A stretch of 64,000 nucleotides of DNA. Origin: Sulfurospirillum arsenophilum NBRC 109478. Its GTDB lineage: Bacteria; Campylobacterota; Campylobacteria; Campylobacterales; Sulfurospirillaceae. The translations under genes and the position numbers were made by a program. The notes beneath the pieces are model-generated. The model was not told where the DNA came from, made no database searches, and worked only from the letters and a program-made list of their open reading frames with translations. Positions within the stretch are counted from its first letter, which is position 1. The number at the start of each line of letters is the position of its first letter. Location: the NCBI RefSeq assembly GCF_000813345.1, contig NZ_BBQF01000001.1, positions 682,001-746,000 on the forward strand. The letters run 5' to 3'. Positions 45,026-55,474 of the stretch are shown here, one piece after another.

Positions 45026-46009
45026 ATGGAGTTTACATGTAAAGAGTCAAAAAGGCTGGATGCTGCCATGAGCGAAGCTTTGGAATTACCACGCAATCAA
45101 GTCGAAAAACTCATTAAAAACGTGGGTGTCAATGTGGATGGAAAGCTTATCACTAAATGTAGTTTCAAGCTGAATGAAGGCAATGTCGTTCAGTATGAAT
45201 TTGTCCAAGCAGAAGAAAATCCAAGCAGTTATGAAGTTAATTTTGACGTGCCTATTTTATACGAAGATGATGATCTTTTGGTGATTAATAAACCTCCTTT
45301 TTTAACGGTTCATGGAGCACCCAGTGTGAAAGAAGCAACACTGGTGGATTGGCTTAAATTTAAGGGTATTAACCTCTCAACGATCAGTGGAGAAGAGCGT
45401 CATGGCATTGTGCATCGTATCGATAAAGAGACGAGTGGCGCACTGGTAATTGCTAAAAATAACGAAGCTCATTTAAGCCTTTCATCGCAACTGGAAGATA
45501 AAAGTATGGGCAGGTATTATCTTGCAATGATTGATTTACCGCTTAAAGATAATATGGTGGTGGAGCTACCCATAGGGCGCAGTCCTAATAATCGCTTGAA
45601 AATGGATGTTGCAAAGCGTGATGGAAGAGTGGCGAAAAGTGCTTTTTCAAAACTTGTAACATCACGTGATGGTAAAAAAGAGCTGATTGCTGCAAAACTT
45701 TTTACAGGGCGAACGCATCAGATTAGAGTTCACCTCCAAGCCCTCTCTCGCCATATCTTGGGAGATAGTTTATACGGCTTTAAGAGCCAAAATGGTACAA
45801 TACCAAGAGTTATGTTACACGCATACATTTTGTATTTAAAACATCCTAGAACAGGGCAATTTTTACAAATACATGCCCCATTATGGGATGATTTTGATGC
45901 TTATTTATCACACCATTTCAGTAAGGAAGAGATACATGAAAAAATTACTTTGGATAGTATCGTTAGTGGCTTTGAGTCTCATGATAGGTGGCTGCACAAA
46001 GACGCTTGA
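45026..46009 (+). CDS. RluD-family 23S rRNA pseudouridine synthase
   Basis: 327 aa: N-terminal S4 RNA-binding domain (residues about 8-55), then the catalytic domain with GIVHRIDKETSGALVIAKN, where the aspartate attacks the uridine, and FTGRTHQIRVHLQAL. The exact RluC/RluD target site is not clear. A palindrome copy sits at codons 2-5 (EFTCKES), directly after the start. The 3' end overlaps the flpA start by 74 bases. Confidence 0.92.
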   Translation: MEFTCKESKRLDAAMSEALELPRNQVEKLIKNVGVNVDGKLITKCSFKLNEGNVVQYEFVQAEENPSSYEVNFDVPILYEDDDLLVINKPPFLTVHGAPSVKEATLVDWLKFKGINLSTISGEERHGIVHRIDKETSGALVIAKNNEAHLSLSSQLEDKSMGRYYLAMIDLPLKDNMVVELPIGRSPNNRLKMDVAKRDGRVAKSAFSKLVTSRDGKKELIAAKLFTGRTHQIRVHLQALSRHILGDSLYGFKSQNGTIPRVMLHAYILYLKHPRTGQFLQIHAPLWDDFDAYLSHHFSKEEIHEKITLDSIVSGFESHDRWLHKDA

Positions 46010-47192
46010 AACGCCGAAAGAACCCGTTGTTGACGCTTCTTTACCTCGTATAGAGGGAATTCGCACACTTGCAGGTGCAACAGAAGTCGGTTTTGAATGG
46101 ACTCCTATTTACAGTGAACAGATAGAAGGGTACTACTTGTACCGCATGGAAGGCAATAGCATGAAAAAAATTGCCACCATTAAAGACAAATACGTATCGC
46201 ACTATGTCGATACAAAATTAAAACCAAATTCTAACTATTCTTATCAAATGAGTACGTACTCGTCGGATAAACATGAATCTGCGCTAAGTTCTGTAGTAAG
46301 TGTAACAACGACAGGTCCCGTTACCAATACAGTCACACTAGGTTCGATTGATTCTGTTTCGTTTATCAATGCCGTTTCAGGACTTCCTGCTCGTATTAAA
46401 ATCATTTGGCGACCACATTCTGTAGAGACGGTAGAGTACTATATCATCGAGCGTAATGAGTACAAATCTACTTCATGGGACGAAGTTGATAAAGTCAAAG
46501 GTAGATTGAATGCCGAATACATCGATCAAGATGTTAAAGACAACTATGTCTATCGTTATCGCGTGAAAGTCAAAACTTCTGATGGTGTTGTCTCAAAACC
46601 AAGTGATACTGTTGAAGCGCATTCAAAGCCTTTGCCTCGGGGTATTACCGGTGTAAAAGCAACGTCTGATTTGCCTAAAAAAATTATATTGACATGGAAT
46701 GCTGCGACGGCTAGCGATTTTTCCTATTATAAAGTCTATCGTTCTCCAACATCGAGTTTGTTGTATAGCTTCTATGGTAAAACCAAAAACACAGAATTTG
46801 AAGACTTAATCAATGACAATGGCAAAACATACTACTACAAAGTGGTTGCAGTTGATGTTGATGGACTGGAATCAAAACAAGATGGCCCAACAGCAGGTAT
46901 GACACTCTCAGCATTGAATGCTCCTGTCGTAAGTTCTGCTAAGTACGATGGTAGCTCCATCTCTATTGCCTGGGGTGGTGATGATAATGCTATTAAATAC
47001 AGCATTACCAAAGAGTTTGAAATGGCTGGTAAAACACAAAAACAGACGTTTACAGGCATTTTTGAGAGTAACTTTGTTGATCAAGATGTTGTTCGCGGTG
47101 TTGAGTATAAATACAATATTATTGCTCTTGACAAATACGGTATTGCTTCGAATCCTTCTGATAGTGTTGTTATCAAGACACCAAAGGAATAA
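45936..47192 (+). CDS. flpA: Fibronectin type III lipoprotein (FlpA homologue)
   Basis: 418 aa from the ATG at 45936, with AAGGAAGAG upstream; a longer frame opens at 45873 but the signal peptide MKKLLWIVSLVALSLMIGGC starts here, with lipobox IGGC. The mature part holds about four fibronectin type III repeats, recognisable by tryptophan and by repeated YYLYRMEG / YYIIERNE / YYKVYRSP strands and NYSYQMS / YVYRYRV / YYYKVVA. In C. jejuni the gene in this slot is FlpA, a fibronectin-binding adhesin. In a free-living organism its role may be another surface or envelope task. Overlaps rluD by 74 bases. Confidence 0.88.
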   Translation: MKKLLWIVSLVALSLMIGGCTKTLETPKEPVVDASLPRIEGIRTLAGATEVGFEWTPIYSEQIEGYYLYRMEGNSMKKIATIKDKYVSHYVDTKLKPNSNYSYQMSTYSSDKHESALSSVVSVTTTGPVTNTVTLGSIDSVSFINAVSGLPARIKIIWRPHSVETVEYYIIERNEYKSTSWDEVDKVKGRLNAEYIDQDVKDNYVYRYRVKVKTSDGVVSKPSDTVEAHSKPLPRGITGVKATSDLPKKIILTWNAATASDFSYYKVYRSPTSSLLYSFYGKTKNTEFEDLINDNGKTYYYKVVAVDVDGLESKQDGPTAGMTLSALNAPVVSSAKYDGSSISIAWGGDDNAIKYSITKEFEMAGKTQKQTFTGIFESNFVDQDVVRGVEYKYNIIALDKYGIASNPSDSVVIKTPKE

Positions 47193-47201
47193 CAGTAGCT
47201 A

Positions 47202-48380
47202 ATGCCAAATTTTCATACGCAAACATTAAAACCATTAAGCTACCCTTGCACGTATAACGAGACCACCTTTAGTTACGAAGCCCACTCCAAAAGGGGCAAT
47301 AAACTGGTCATGGCTTCGATGCAAGGGGAGCAACTCCTTATTCGTATTCATCAAAAAGAGGATGGCGTTCTTCTTGTTAAAGGCGACAAAGTCACTCGCC
47401 CCACACAAGCCTCTTTTTTGCAAAAAGTATTGATGGATTTTCGTGATCTGAGTGAAGCCAAAGAGATTTTTTCCAATATTGAGCCGAAAAAGTTTTTACA
47501 TGTAAAGCATTCTCCTTACCTCAAAGAGATCGAATTTTTTGCAACGCATTTTGATGTTGAGCGTGAAATTTGGGTAGAGATTGGCTTTGGAAGTGGACGA
47601 CATCTCCTCCATCAAGCAAAGAAACATCCGCATATTCAGTTTATTGGATTGGAGATTCATAAGCCCTCCATTGAGCAGGTTTTAAAGCAGTGTGAGCTTC
47701 AAAATATTGAGAATATTCTTGTGATTGACTATGATGCACGCCTTTTTATGGAATTTTTACCTTCCAATGTTGTAGGGCGCATCTTTGTGCATTTCCCTGT
47801 GCCTTGGGATAAAAAACCGCATCGTCGTGTCTTCTCAGCCGCTTTCATTGAAGAAGCGCTCCGAGTTTTACATGTAAAGGGTACACTAGAGCTTAGAACC
47901 GACAGTCCGCTCTATTTTGAGTTCTCTTTTGGACAAATGATGCTACTTTCTCGCTCGGACGTACATGTTAAGAAAAATGCTGAGTTGGAGATAACCAGCA
48001 AGTATGAAGACCGTTGGCGTAAAATGGAAAAGGACATTTATGATGTCATTTTAACCAATGAAATTACAGCGGAGCCTATCCCAAAATTAGGCACATTGCA
48101 TTTTGATGAAGAAGTAGATTTTTCCAAAATTCGAGATGCTTTTAAAGATGACCTTTTACGTGGTGATGGCTTTTTTGTCCATTTTGAAGAGCTGTTTGAA
48201 ATCGATGATAAAAGCGGACTCATTCGTCTCTCTTTTGGCGCGAATGAACGCAATGAGAAGTGTTTTATACAGATTCAAGAGGGCAAGGTAACGTATCTTC
48301 CTGAGACAATTTTAGCAACTAAAAACAATAGCGCTGCGCACAACTTAATTAAAGAGTGGTTTCATGGAATATGTGATTAA
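47202..48380 (+). CDS. trmB: tRNA (guanine-N7-)-methyltransferase, long form
   Basis: Methylates G46 of tRNA. 392 aa, much longer than the usual 210-240: SAM-binding motif WVEIGFGSGRHLLHQAKKHP near residue 125 and the substrate motif HFPVPWDKKPHRR near 198 lie in the middle, with about 120 extra residues before and about 130 after. C. jejuni has a similarly long form. Two palindrome copies (47495, 47867) encode FLHVK and VLHVK. The 3' end overlaps ftsE by 17 bases. Confidence 0.92.
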   Translation: MPNFHTQTLKPLSYPCTYNETTFSYEAHSKRGNKLVMASMQGEQLLIRIHQKEDGVLLVKGDKVTRPTQASFLQKVLMDFRDLSEAKEIFSNIEPKKFLHVKHSPYLKEIEFFATHFDVEREIWVEIGFGSGRHLLHQAKKHPHIQFIGLEIHKPSIEQVLKQCELQNIENILVIDYDARLFMEFLPSNVVGRIFVHFPVPWDKKPHRRVFSAAFIEEALRVLHVKGTLELRTDSPLYFEFSFGQMMLLSRSDVHVKKNAELEITSKYEDRWRKMEKDIYDVILTNEITAEPIPKLGTLHFDEEVDFSKIRDAFKDDLLRGDGFFVHFEELFEIDDKSGLIRLSFGANERNEKCFIQIQEGKVTYLPETILATKNNSAAHNLIKEWFHGICD

Positions 48381-49035
48381 AGCCACTGGCTTAAATATTA
48401 GCTATGGCAGAGATGAGCCTATCATTACCGATGCTAGTATGCAGATTAAAGCACAAGAGTTTGTCTTTATTACGGGCAAAAGCGGTAGTGGAAAATCGAC
48501 GATTATCAAGTCGCTTTACGGTGAACTTTTCCCAAATCATGGAAGCCTCAATGTGTGTGGTATTGATTTTAAAAATATTAGCAGCTCTAAGCTCAATCTC
48601 TTAAGGCGTTATTTGGGCGTGGTTTTTCAAGACTATAAACTGATCGATGAGTGGACGGTTGAGCAAAATGTGATGCTGCCTCTTATCATTGGTGGCTTTT
48701 CAAAAAGTGTCTGTATTAAACAAGCGCACAAGCTTTTAAAACATGTCAAATTATTGCATAAAATTAACAAGTACCCTTATGAACTTAGTGGCGGCGAACA
48801 GCAACGTGTCGCTATGGCAAGGGCTTTAGCACATAATCCTGTGCTTATTTTGGCGGATGAGCCAACGGGTAACTTGGATAGCTACTCCAGTGAAGTCATC
48901 TGGAATCTACTCAAAGGTGCAAAAGAGCATTTAGGGACAACGGTGCTGGTTGTAACACACAATATTCCCTCAACATTGGGAATTGATTATAAACACTATT
49001 TCCTAGAAGGTGGCGTATTGCATGAGGTCAGTTAG
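48364..49035 (+). CDS. ftsE: Cell division ATP-binding protein FtsE
   Basis: 223 aa ABC ATPase: Walker [11 protein letters not shown]-loop VVFQDYKL, signature LSGGEQQR, Walker [12 protein letters not shown], and the switch histidine in VVTHN. Pairs with FtsX to drive periplasmic murein-hydrolase activators at the septum. Overlaps trmB and ftsX; part of a long operon that also holds the LytM activator and, further on, an amidase. Confidence 0.94.
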   Translation: MEYVIKATGLNISYGRDEPIITDASMQIKAQEFVFITGKSGSGKSTIIKSLYGELFPNHGSLNVCGIDFKNISSSKLNLLRRYLGVVFQDYKLIDEWTVEQNVMLPLIIGGFSKSVCIKQAHKLLKHVKLLHKINKYPYELSGGEQQRVAMARALAHNPVLILADEPTGNLDSYSSEVIWNLLKGAKEHLGTTVLVVTHNIPSTLGIDYKHYFLEGGVLHEVS

Positions 49036-49831
49036 CAGTCATTTTTCAATTATGATCTCTGTTTTTGTTCTGCTCTTTTCATTTCAATTTACGAATGTGA
49101 TTAAGAGTATTGTGAATGATTATGCGACCAAAATTGTTAATGATTATGCCATTGTTGTTGTCTCCTCAGCAGAGCTCAAAGAAGAAGAGCTTAAAAAACA
49201 GATCCCTGAGATTGAAAGCTTATCGGAAATTAGCAGCAAGAAAATTTTAGATCGTCTCAAAAATGATATGTCTTCTAAAAACTTATCGCTTTTACAAGTG
49301 GCACTTCCTAAGTTTTACTCTTTGAAACTTGAATCCATCCCTAACAAAAAAAGAGTTGAGACTATTAAGCAAAAGCTTATGAGTATTAACACGATCTCAC
49401 GGATTGAAACGTTTGCAAAAACACATGAGAAGATGTTCAAGATGTTGCAGCTTTTGCAAGCGATGGTCTATATTTTTGCCTTTTTCGTAGCCTTTGTTGC
49501 AATTCTTCTTATCTTTAAGCAGATTCGTATTTGGACGTATGAACACAGTCGTCGCATGTCCATTATGACGCTTTTTGGTGCCTCATTCTTTATGAAAAGT
49601 GCTATGTTATACCGTATGACCTTGGTTGATTCTTTGGTAAGCTCGATTGTTGTCTGTGCACTCTATATTGTTGCCCCAAAATTAGCGATTGTCAAAGATT
49701 TTGCTGCCGAACTTGACATTATGATTCCTGAGTTTAATCTTCTTTTTGAGGGAGGCACACTCATCGGCGCTTCGATTATTTTTGCATTGGTTTCTGTAAC
49801 GATTGTTTCTCGTAAAATAGGACGTGTATGA
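49022..49831 (+). CDS. ftsX: Cell division permease-like protein FtsX
   Basis: 269 aa from the ATG at 49022; a GTG at 49010 is in frame but lies on the GAAGG site. Four hydrophobic helices: one near the N terminus and three in the C-terminal half, with a periplasmic loop of about 110 residues (LKEEELKKQIPEIESLSEIS and after) that in other bacteria holds the EnvC-type protein. Overlaps ftsE and the M23 gene. Confidence 0.9.
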   Translation: MRSVSSHFSIMISVFVLLFSFQFTNVIKSIVNDYATKIVNDYAIVVVSSAELKEEELKKQIPEIESLSEISSKKILDRLKNDMSSKNLSLLQVALPKFYSLKLESIPNKKRVETIKQKLMSINTISRIETFAKTHEKMFKMLQLLQAMVYIFAFFVAFVAILLIFKQIRIWTYEHSRRMSIMTLFGASFFMKSAMLYRMTLVDSLVSSIVVCALYIVAPKLAIVKDFAAELDIMIPEFNLLFEGGTLIGASIIFALVSVTIVSRKIGRV

Positions 49832-51060
49832 GACTATGGTGTTTGCGTGTGGCACTGTTCTTGCCACTCATTTTGGTAGCGGCTCCCAATACAACGCAAA
49901 AAATTGATGAAAAAGCAAAAACACTGCAAGAAAAGCTTCAAACCGAAAAGCAAATTCATGGAAAGTTGCAAGATATTGCTAATGATATTGTGAATGAAGA
50001 GAAGGATATTGAAAAGATTAAAGATAAGATCGAAGATCTTGGTCGTAACATCAATGAGTCACAAGAGACAGTATCTCGTAAAAATGAATACCTTGATAAA
50101 CTGACTAAAGATACCCAACAGCTCTCTTCGCAAAAGAGAGATTTAGAGCAAAAAATCATTAAAATTATTGCCGAAGATTTCTCTTTTTATTTGGTTTCTG
50201 ATAGCGATTATTTAGACAATGAAGATGGTATATTAGTGGATGAAGTGCTTCAAAAAATGGATACGATTATGCGTAAGGAGTTTGGAAAACTCTCATCTGA
50301 TTATAAGCAAGTAAATGATCAAATCTATTCTCAGAGCCAAGAGATCAAAACCATTCACGGTGAAATCCAGAGCGCTAAAAGTAAAAAAGATGAGTTGGTG
50401 GCACTTGAGAAAAAGCGTGAAAGTTCGGTTATAGCGCTTAATACAAAAAAAGAGGGCTATAAAAAGCAGTTGGATGATATTGCCAAAGAACGTGATGAAA
50501 TTCGTACAACCCTTGAACAGCTCAAAATTATTAAAGTACAAGAAGAGAGTAAAATTTTAGCGGAAAAAAATGCTGCTGCGGCTAAAAGGGATAAAGGTCC
50601 TAGCACTGTAGGTGGTGGAGACAATAGCATCAGGCAAATTGGCTCTTCGTATCAAAACAGTAATGTTAAAAAATATGTGGGGGAGCGTACCATTGCTCCA
50701 CTCGATGGTTACAGTGTCAAACGTAAATTTGGTGATTATGTCGATCCTATCTATAAAATTAAAATTTTTAATGAATCCGTTGTTTTGGCTTCTTCAACTC
50801 CTGATGCTACGGTCAAAAGTGTTCTCAATGGCAAAGTCATTTTTGCTAAAGATACGGCTTCAATGGAAAAAGTAGTTATTATCGAAAATAGTGATGAAAT
50901 TCATACTATTTATGCACACCTCTCTAAAATTGCACCAACAATCCAAGTTGGGCAAAAAATCAAAAAAGGATATGTCATTGGTCGTATTGACAATGACTTA
51001 ACGTTCGAAGTAACCCAAAAGAATTTTCATATTGATCCACTTGAGTTGATTGCAAAGTAA
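49828..51060 (+). CDS. EnvC-like coiled-coil protein with degenerate LytM/M23 domain
   Basis: 410 aa. Signal peptide (to about residue 19), two long coiled-coil stretches (about 25-115 and 150-255), then a LytM domain from about 290. The domain has lost catalytic residues: the HxxxD region reads IYKIKIFNESV, and the final HxH reads LTFEV with no histidine; only HTIYAHL remains. So it should not cut murein, and like EnvC of E. coli it probably activates an amidase, driven by FtsEX. It overlaps ftsX by ATGA, and an amidase lies five genes downstream. Confidence 0.9.
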   Translation: MRLWCLRVALFLPLILVAAPNTTQKIDEKAKTLQEKLQTEKQIHGKLQDIANDIVNEEKDIEKIKDKIEDLGRNINESQETVSRKNEYLDKLTKDTQQLSSQKRDLEQKIIKIIAEDFSFYLVSDSDYLDNEDGILVDEVLQKMDTIMRKEFGKLSSDYKQVNDQIYSQSQEIKTIHGEIQSAKSKKDELVALEKKRESSVIALNTKKEGYKKQLDDIAKERDEIRTTLEQLKIIKVQEESKILAEKNAAAAKRDKGPSTVGGGDNSIRQIGSSYQNSNVKKYVGERTIAPLDGYSVKRKFGDYVDPIYKIKIFNESVVLASSTPDATVKSVLNGKVIFAKDTASMEKVVIIENSDEIHTIYAHLSKIAPTIQVGQKIKKGYVIGRIDNDLTFEVTQKNFHIDPLELIAK

Positions 51061-51077
51061 CTTTTTAGGTCTTTTAG

Positions 51078-51848
<771 letters not shown>

Positions 51849-51857
51849 GGAAAAAAA

Positions 51858-52073
51858 ATGGAAAGAACAGAAGAAATTACAGCAAGAGCTTTGTCTCTTG
51901 TCGGACAAGATCGTTATAAATTGGTTATGATGGTTTCAAAAAGAGCAGATCAATTATCAAACGGTGCAGAGCCATTGATTAAAGCGGATAAAAACAAACA
52001 AAAGTTTACAGACATCGCTCTTCTTGAAATTGCTGAAGGCAAAATTAGATTAGAATCTATTACTGATTTATAG
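51858..52073 (+). CDS. rpoZ: RNA polymerase omega subunit
   Basis: 71 aa; ERTEEITARALSLVG, then NRYK-like QDRYKLVMMVSKRADQL and, later, TDIALLEIAEGKI are the omega pattern. Preceded by AAGGAAAAA. Lies between pyrH and spoT, the classical neighbour of spoT. Confidence 0.95.
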   Translation: MERTEEITARALSLVGQDRYKLVMMVSKRADQLSNGAEPLIKADKNKQKFTDIALLEIAEGKIRLESITDL

Positions 52074-52084
52074 CAGTCTGAAAC

Positions 52085-54241
52085 TTGGAAGAGTTAGTCG
52101 AAATTGTTAAAGAGTGTAAGCGCTCTGATAAAGCGGTCGAACTCTTATACAAATATATCAAGCCAACACCAAATATTGAAAAAGCAGTTGCCTTTACGAT
52201 AGCCAAACATCAAGGGCAGTATCGTAAAAGCGGTGAAGAGTACGTTATTCATCCTATTTTAGTGTGCGTTTTTGTAGGCTACTTGGGTGGTGATGAATCG
52301 ATGATCGTCGCTGGCTTATTACACGACGTTGTTGAAGATACTTCGTGTTCAACCGAAGAAATTAAAGCAATGTTTGGTGAAGAAGTAGGGCATCTGGTCG
52401 ATGGTTTGACAAAGATCGTTGAGATACGTGATGTTGAGCTTATTCCTTCCTCTTCCAATGACAAACTGGTAGCTTCGGCTCTGACTTTCCGCAAAATGCT
52501 CATTGCCTCTATTCGCGATGTACGTGTTTTAGTGGTTAAGTTGTGTGATCGTCTCCACAACATGCTTACTCTTGCCGCACTTGATCCTATCAAACAGCGC
52601 CGTATTGCAGAAGAGACCTTAGTGGTTTATGCTCCTATCGCGCACCGTTTGGGTATCTCATCTATTAAAAATCTTTTAGAAGATTTTAGTTTTTACTATG
52701 TCATGCCTAATGAGTACAATAAAATCGATGGTTACATCACAGAACATGGTCAACAACTCCAACTGCGCCTCAACCATTTTATTTCTAAAATTAAAAATCA
52801 TATGCTCAAAGAGGGTTTTATTGAGAGCGATTTTACGATCCAAAAGCGCGTTAAACACTACTATTCCATTTATCTTAAAATGCAACGTAAAGGCGTTACC
52901 ATTGAAGAGGTTTTGGATCTTTTAGCGATTCGTATTATTGTACGAACACCTATTGATTGTTACAAAGCACTTGGCATTGTCCATCAACATTTTAAGCCCC
53001 TTACGTCTCGTTTTAAAGATTATATCGCTATTCCTAAAGAGAATGGCTACCAGACCATTCATACCACTGTTTTTGATGATAAATCGATTGTTGAGTCACA
53101 AATCAGAACGTATGATATGAATAAAACCGCTGAGTACGGCGTTGCTGCGCATTGGAAATATAAATCAGGCGGACTTAATCCTAAATTGGATTGGCTGAAT
53201 GAGCTTAATAACCAAAATGAAGAGATCGAAAATATTGAAGATTTTTACGCCATTGCCAAAGACAATCTCTACAGTGAAGATATCGCGGTATTCTCGCCAA
53301 AAGGTGACATCTTTACACTTCCTCGTGGTGCAACGGTTTTAGATTTTGCGTATGAAGTGCATACCGAGGTTGGAACCTATGCGGATGAAGCATACGTTAA
53401 CAAGCAAAAAGTCCCTCTTTTAAGTGAGCTTAAAAATGGTGATATTGTACGCATTGTGACTTCCAAAGAGCCAAAGTATCGTTGCAGTTGGATCAATAGC
53501 GTTAAAACAGGAAAAGCAAAAAGTACTATCCAGTCGAATTGTCGTCAAAAAATCAAAGAGGTTAACCACAAAGTTGCCATTAAAATTCTTGCTCATGTTT
53601 TTGGTGTTGCCGAAAATAAGATAGAAGCGTGGGTTGAACAAGAACATGCAATGAAGAAGATTTTTAGGATAGCCACCGATTCCATCTACTTACAAGATGT
53701 TTCCAATACGTTAAAACTCTATGCCATGCAAGATACATTGCTTTTCCCATTGCTCAAAAAAGATCGTTATCACATTAAAAAACAGAAGTTTGAAAACATC
53801 GTTATCTATTCCAATCATCATATTTCTAACGTCTATTTTGACTATTGTTGTCATCCTAAACGAGGTGATGATATCGTCGGATTTAAAAAAGGGAATGATG
53901 TCTTTGTTCATCATAAATTGTGTGAACGTGCGGCTACATTAATGGAAGAGTATGAGCCAATGGTCTTTGTAAAATGGACTAAAGAAGCGCCAGATCGTTA
54001 CAAGTTGATTGTTAGTCTTGAGAATAAGAAGGGTTCTTTAGCGGCATTTTTAGCTTATTTGGCTAAAATGCAGATCAATCTGGTCACCATAGAGCTTGGA
54101 AAAGCCGAAGATGAGGGCCATGCAGACTATTTTGAGATGATTTTAGAATTGCCTGATAAAAATGTCAGTGCTGTACGTGAAAACCTCAAAGGAAAATATC
54201 GCGTGATCGAATTTGTTTCGGTCAATGATGCTTATAAATAA
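52085..54241 (+). CDS. spoT: Bifunctional (p)ppGpp synthetase/hydrolase (Rsh/SpoT)
   Basis: 718 aa: HD hydrolase domain (GLLHDVVEDT near residue 80), synthetase domain (RVKHYYSIYLKMQRKG, and HTTVFDDKSIVESQIRT), TGS domain (AVFSPKGDIFTLPRGATVLD), a cysteine-containing region YCCHPKRGDDIVGF, and a C-terminal ACT domain (VSLENKKGSLAAFLAYLAKM). Both activities look intact, as expected where it is the only long Rsh. It seems to start at TTG 52085; no better codon lies upstream and the first internal ATG would lose the HD domain. Confidence 0.95.
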   Translation: MEELVEIVKECKRSDKAVELLYKYIKPTPNIEKAVAFTIAKHQGQYRKSGEEYVIHPILVCVFVGYLGGDESMIVAGLLHDVVEDTSCSTEEIKAMFGEEVGHLVDGLTKIVEIRDVELIPSSSNDKLVASALTFRKMLIASIRDVRVLVVKLCDRLHNMLTLAALDPIKQRRIAEETLVVYAPIAHRLGISSIKNLLEDFSFYYVMPNEYNKIDGYITEHGQQLQLRLNHFISKIKNHMLKEGFIESDFTIQKRVKHYYSIYLKMQRKGVTIEEVLDLLAIRIIVRTPIDCYKALGIVHQHFKPLTSRFKDYIAIPKENGYQTIHTTVFDDKSIVESQIRTYDMNKTAEYGVAAHWKYKSGGLNPKLDWLNELNNQNEEIENIEDFYAIAKDNLYSEDIAVFSPKGDIFTLPRGATVLDFAYEVHTEVGTYADEAYVNKQKVPLLSELKNGDIVRIVTSKEPKYRCSWINSVKTGKAKSTIQSNCRQKIKEVNHKVAIKILAHVFGVAENKIEAWVEQEHAMKKIFRIATDSIYLQDVSNTLKLYAMQDTLLFPLLKKDRYHIKKQKFENIVIYSNHHISNVYFDYCCHPKRGDDIVGFKKGNDVFVHHKLCERAATLMEEYEPMVFVKWTKEAPDRYKLIVSLENKKGSLAAFLAYLAKMQINLVTIELGKAEDEGHADYFEMILELPDKNVSAVRENLKGKYRVIEFVSVNDAYK

Positions 54242-54262
54242 TCGAAGAAGGAAATAAGAGAT

Positions 54263-55474
54263 ATGGATATGCGGATTCAAAATGCGCTTCAAGAGATCAA
54301 AAGAGGCATTAGTGAGATTATTGATGAAGAGCGTATTGTTACATTACTCAAAAATTATTTTGAAAAAGGTGAAACATTTTTAGTCAAAGCAGGGTTTGAT
54401 CCAACGGCTCCGGATCTTCACTTGGGCCATACGGTTTTACTTCAAAAAATGGCACTGCTTCAAAAATTTGGCGCAGTCGTACAATTTTTAATTGGTGATT
54501 TTACAGGCATGATCGGTGATCCAACCGGTAAAAATGAGACACGTAAAAAACTCACTCGCGAAGTTGTTTTAGCTAATGCGCAAAGTTATAAAGAACAAGT
54601 TTTTAAAATTTTAGATCCTGAAAAAACAGTGGTTATGTTTAACTCGGAATGGTTAAGTTCACTGGGTGCAAGTGGCTTAATTGAACTTACAACGACATTT
54701 AGTGTTGCTCGTATGCTAGAGCGTGAAGATTTTGAGAAACGTTATAAGTCTCAAATGCCTATTTCTATCAGTGAGTTTTTATACCCACTGCTTCAAGGCT
54801 ATGACAGTGTTGCGATGAAAAGTGACATCGAAATGGGCGGAACCGATCAGAAGTTTAATCTTTTGATGGGACGTCATATGCAACGTACCTATAACATTGG
54901 TAAAGAGCAAGCGGTTGTTATGATGCCTCTGCTTGAAGGGTTAGATGGCGTTAATAAAATGAGCAAATCTTTGGGTAATTACATTGGTGTAACAGACGTC
55001 CCAAGCGAAATGTTTGGCAAGATGCTCAGTATCAGTGATGAATTGATGTGGCGCTATTATGAACTGCTAAGTACCAAAAGTTTAGAAGAGATCGCACTCC
55101 TTAAAAAAGATGTTGAAGCAGGTATTGTGCATCCAAAACATGCCAAAGAAATGATCGCTTTAGAGATAATAGAACGTTACCATAGTAAAGTAGAAGCCTT
55201 AGAAGCAAAGGCAGAATTTGATCGAGTACATTCTCAAAATGAGATTCCAACAGACATTGAAACGTCTACATGTAATGAATCGCCGATCTGGATTGCTAAA
55301 GCTTTGGTCGATTGTGGATTAGAAGCTTCAACGTCTCAAGCAAGACGCGACATCAAACAAGGTGCCGTAAAACTTGACCAAGAAAAAGTAGATGATGACC
55401 AGCTACAACTTGAATGTGGAGAGTATATCCTGCAAGTCGGTAAGCGTAAATTTGTTAAGTTAAAGGTGCAATAA
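54263..55474 (+). CDS. tyrS: Tyrosyl-tRNA synthetase
   Basis: 403 aa class I enzyme: HIGH-type motif DLHLGH near 51, KMSKS in [11 protein letters not shown] near 232, and a C-terminal S4 domain ([18 protein letters not shown]). Good GAAGGA upstream. The stop overlaps the next ATG (TAATG). Confidence 0.97.
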   Translation: MDMRIQNALQEIKRGISEIIDEERIVTLLKNYFEKGETFLVKAGFDPTAPDLHLGHTVLLQKMALLQKFGAVVQFLIGDFTGMIGDPTGKNETRKKLTREVVLANAQSYKEQVFKILDPEKTVVMFNSEWLSSLGASGLIELTTTFSVARMLEREDFEKRYKSQMPISISEFLYPLLQGYDSVAMKSDIEMGGTDQKFNLLMGRHMQRTYNIGKEQAVVMMPLLEGLDGVNKMSKSLGNYIGVTDVPSEMFGKMLSISDELMWRYYELLSTKSLEEIALLKKDVEAGIVHPKHAKEMIALEIIERYHSKVEALEAKAEFDRVHSQNEIPTDIETSTCNESPIWIAKALVDCGLEASTSQARRDIKQGAVKLDQEKVDDDQLQLECGEYILQVGKRKFVKLKVQ

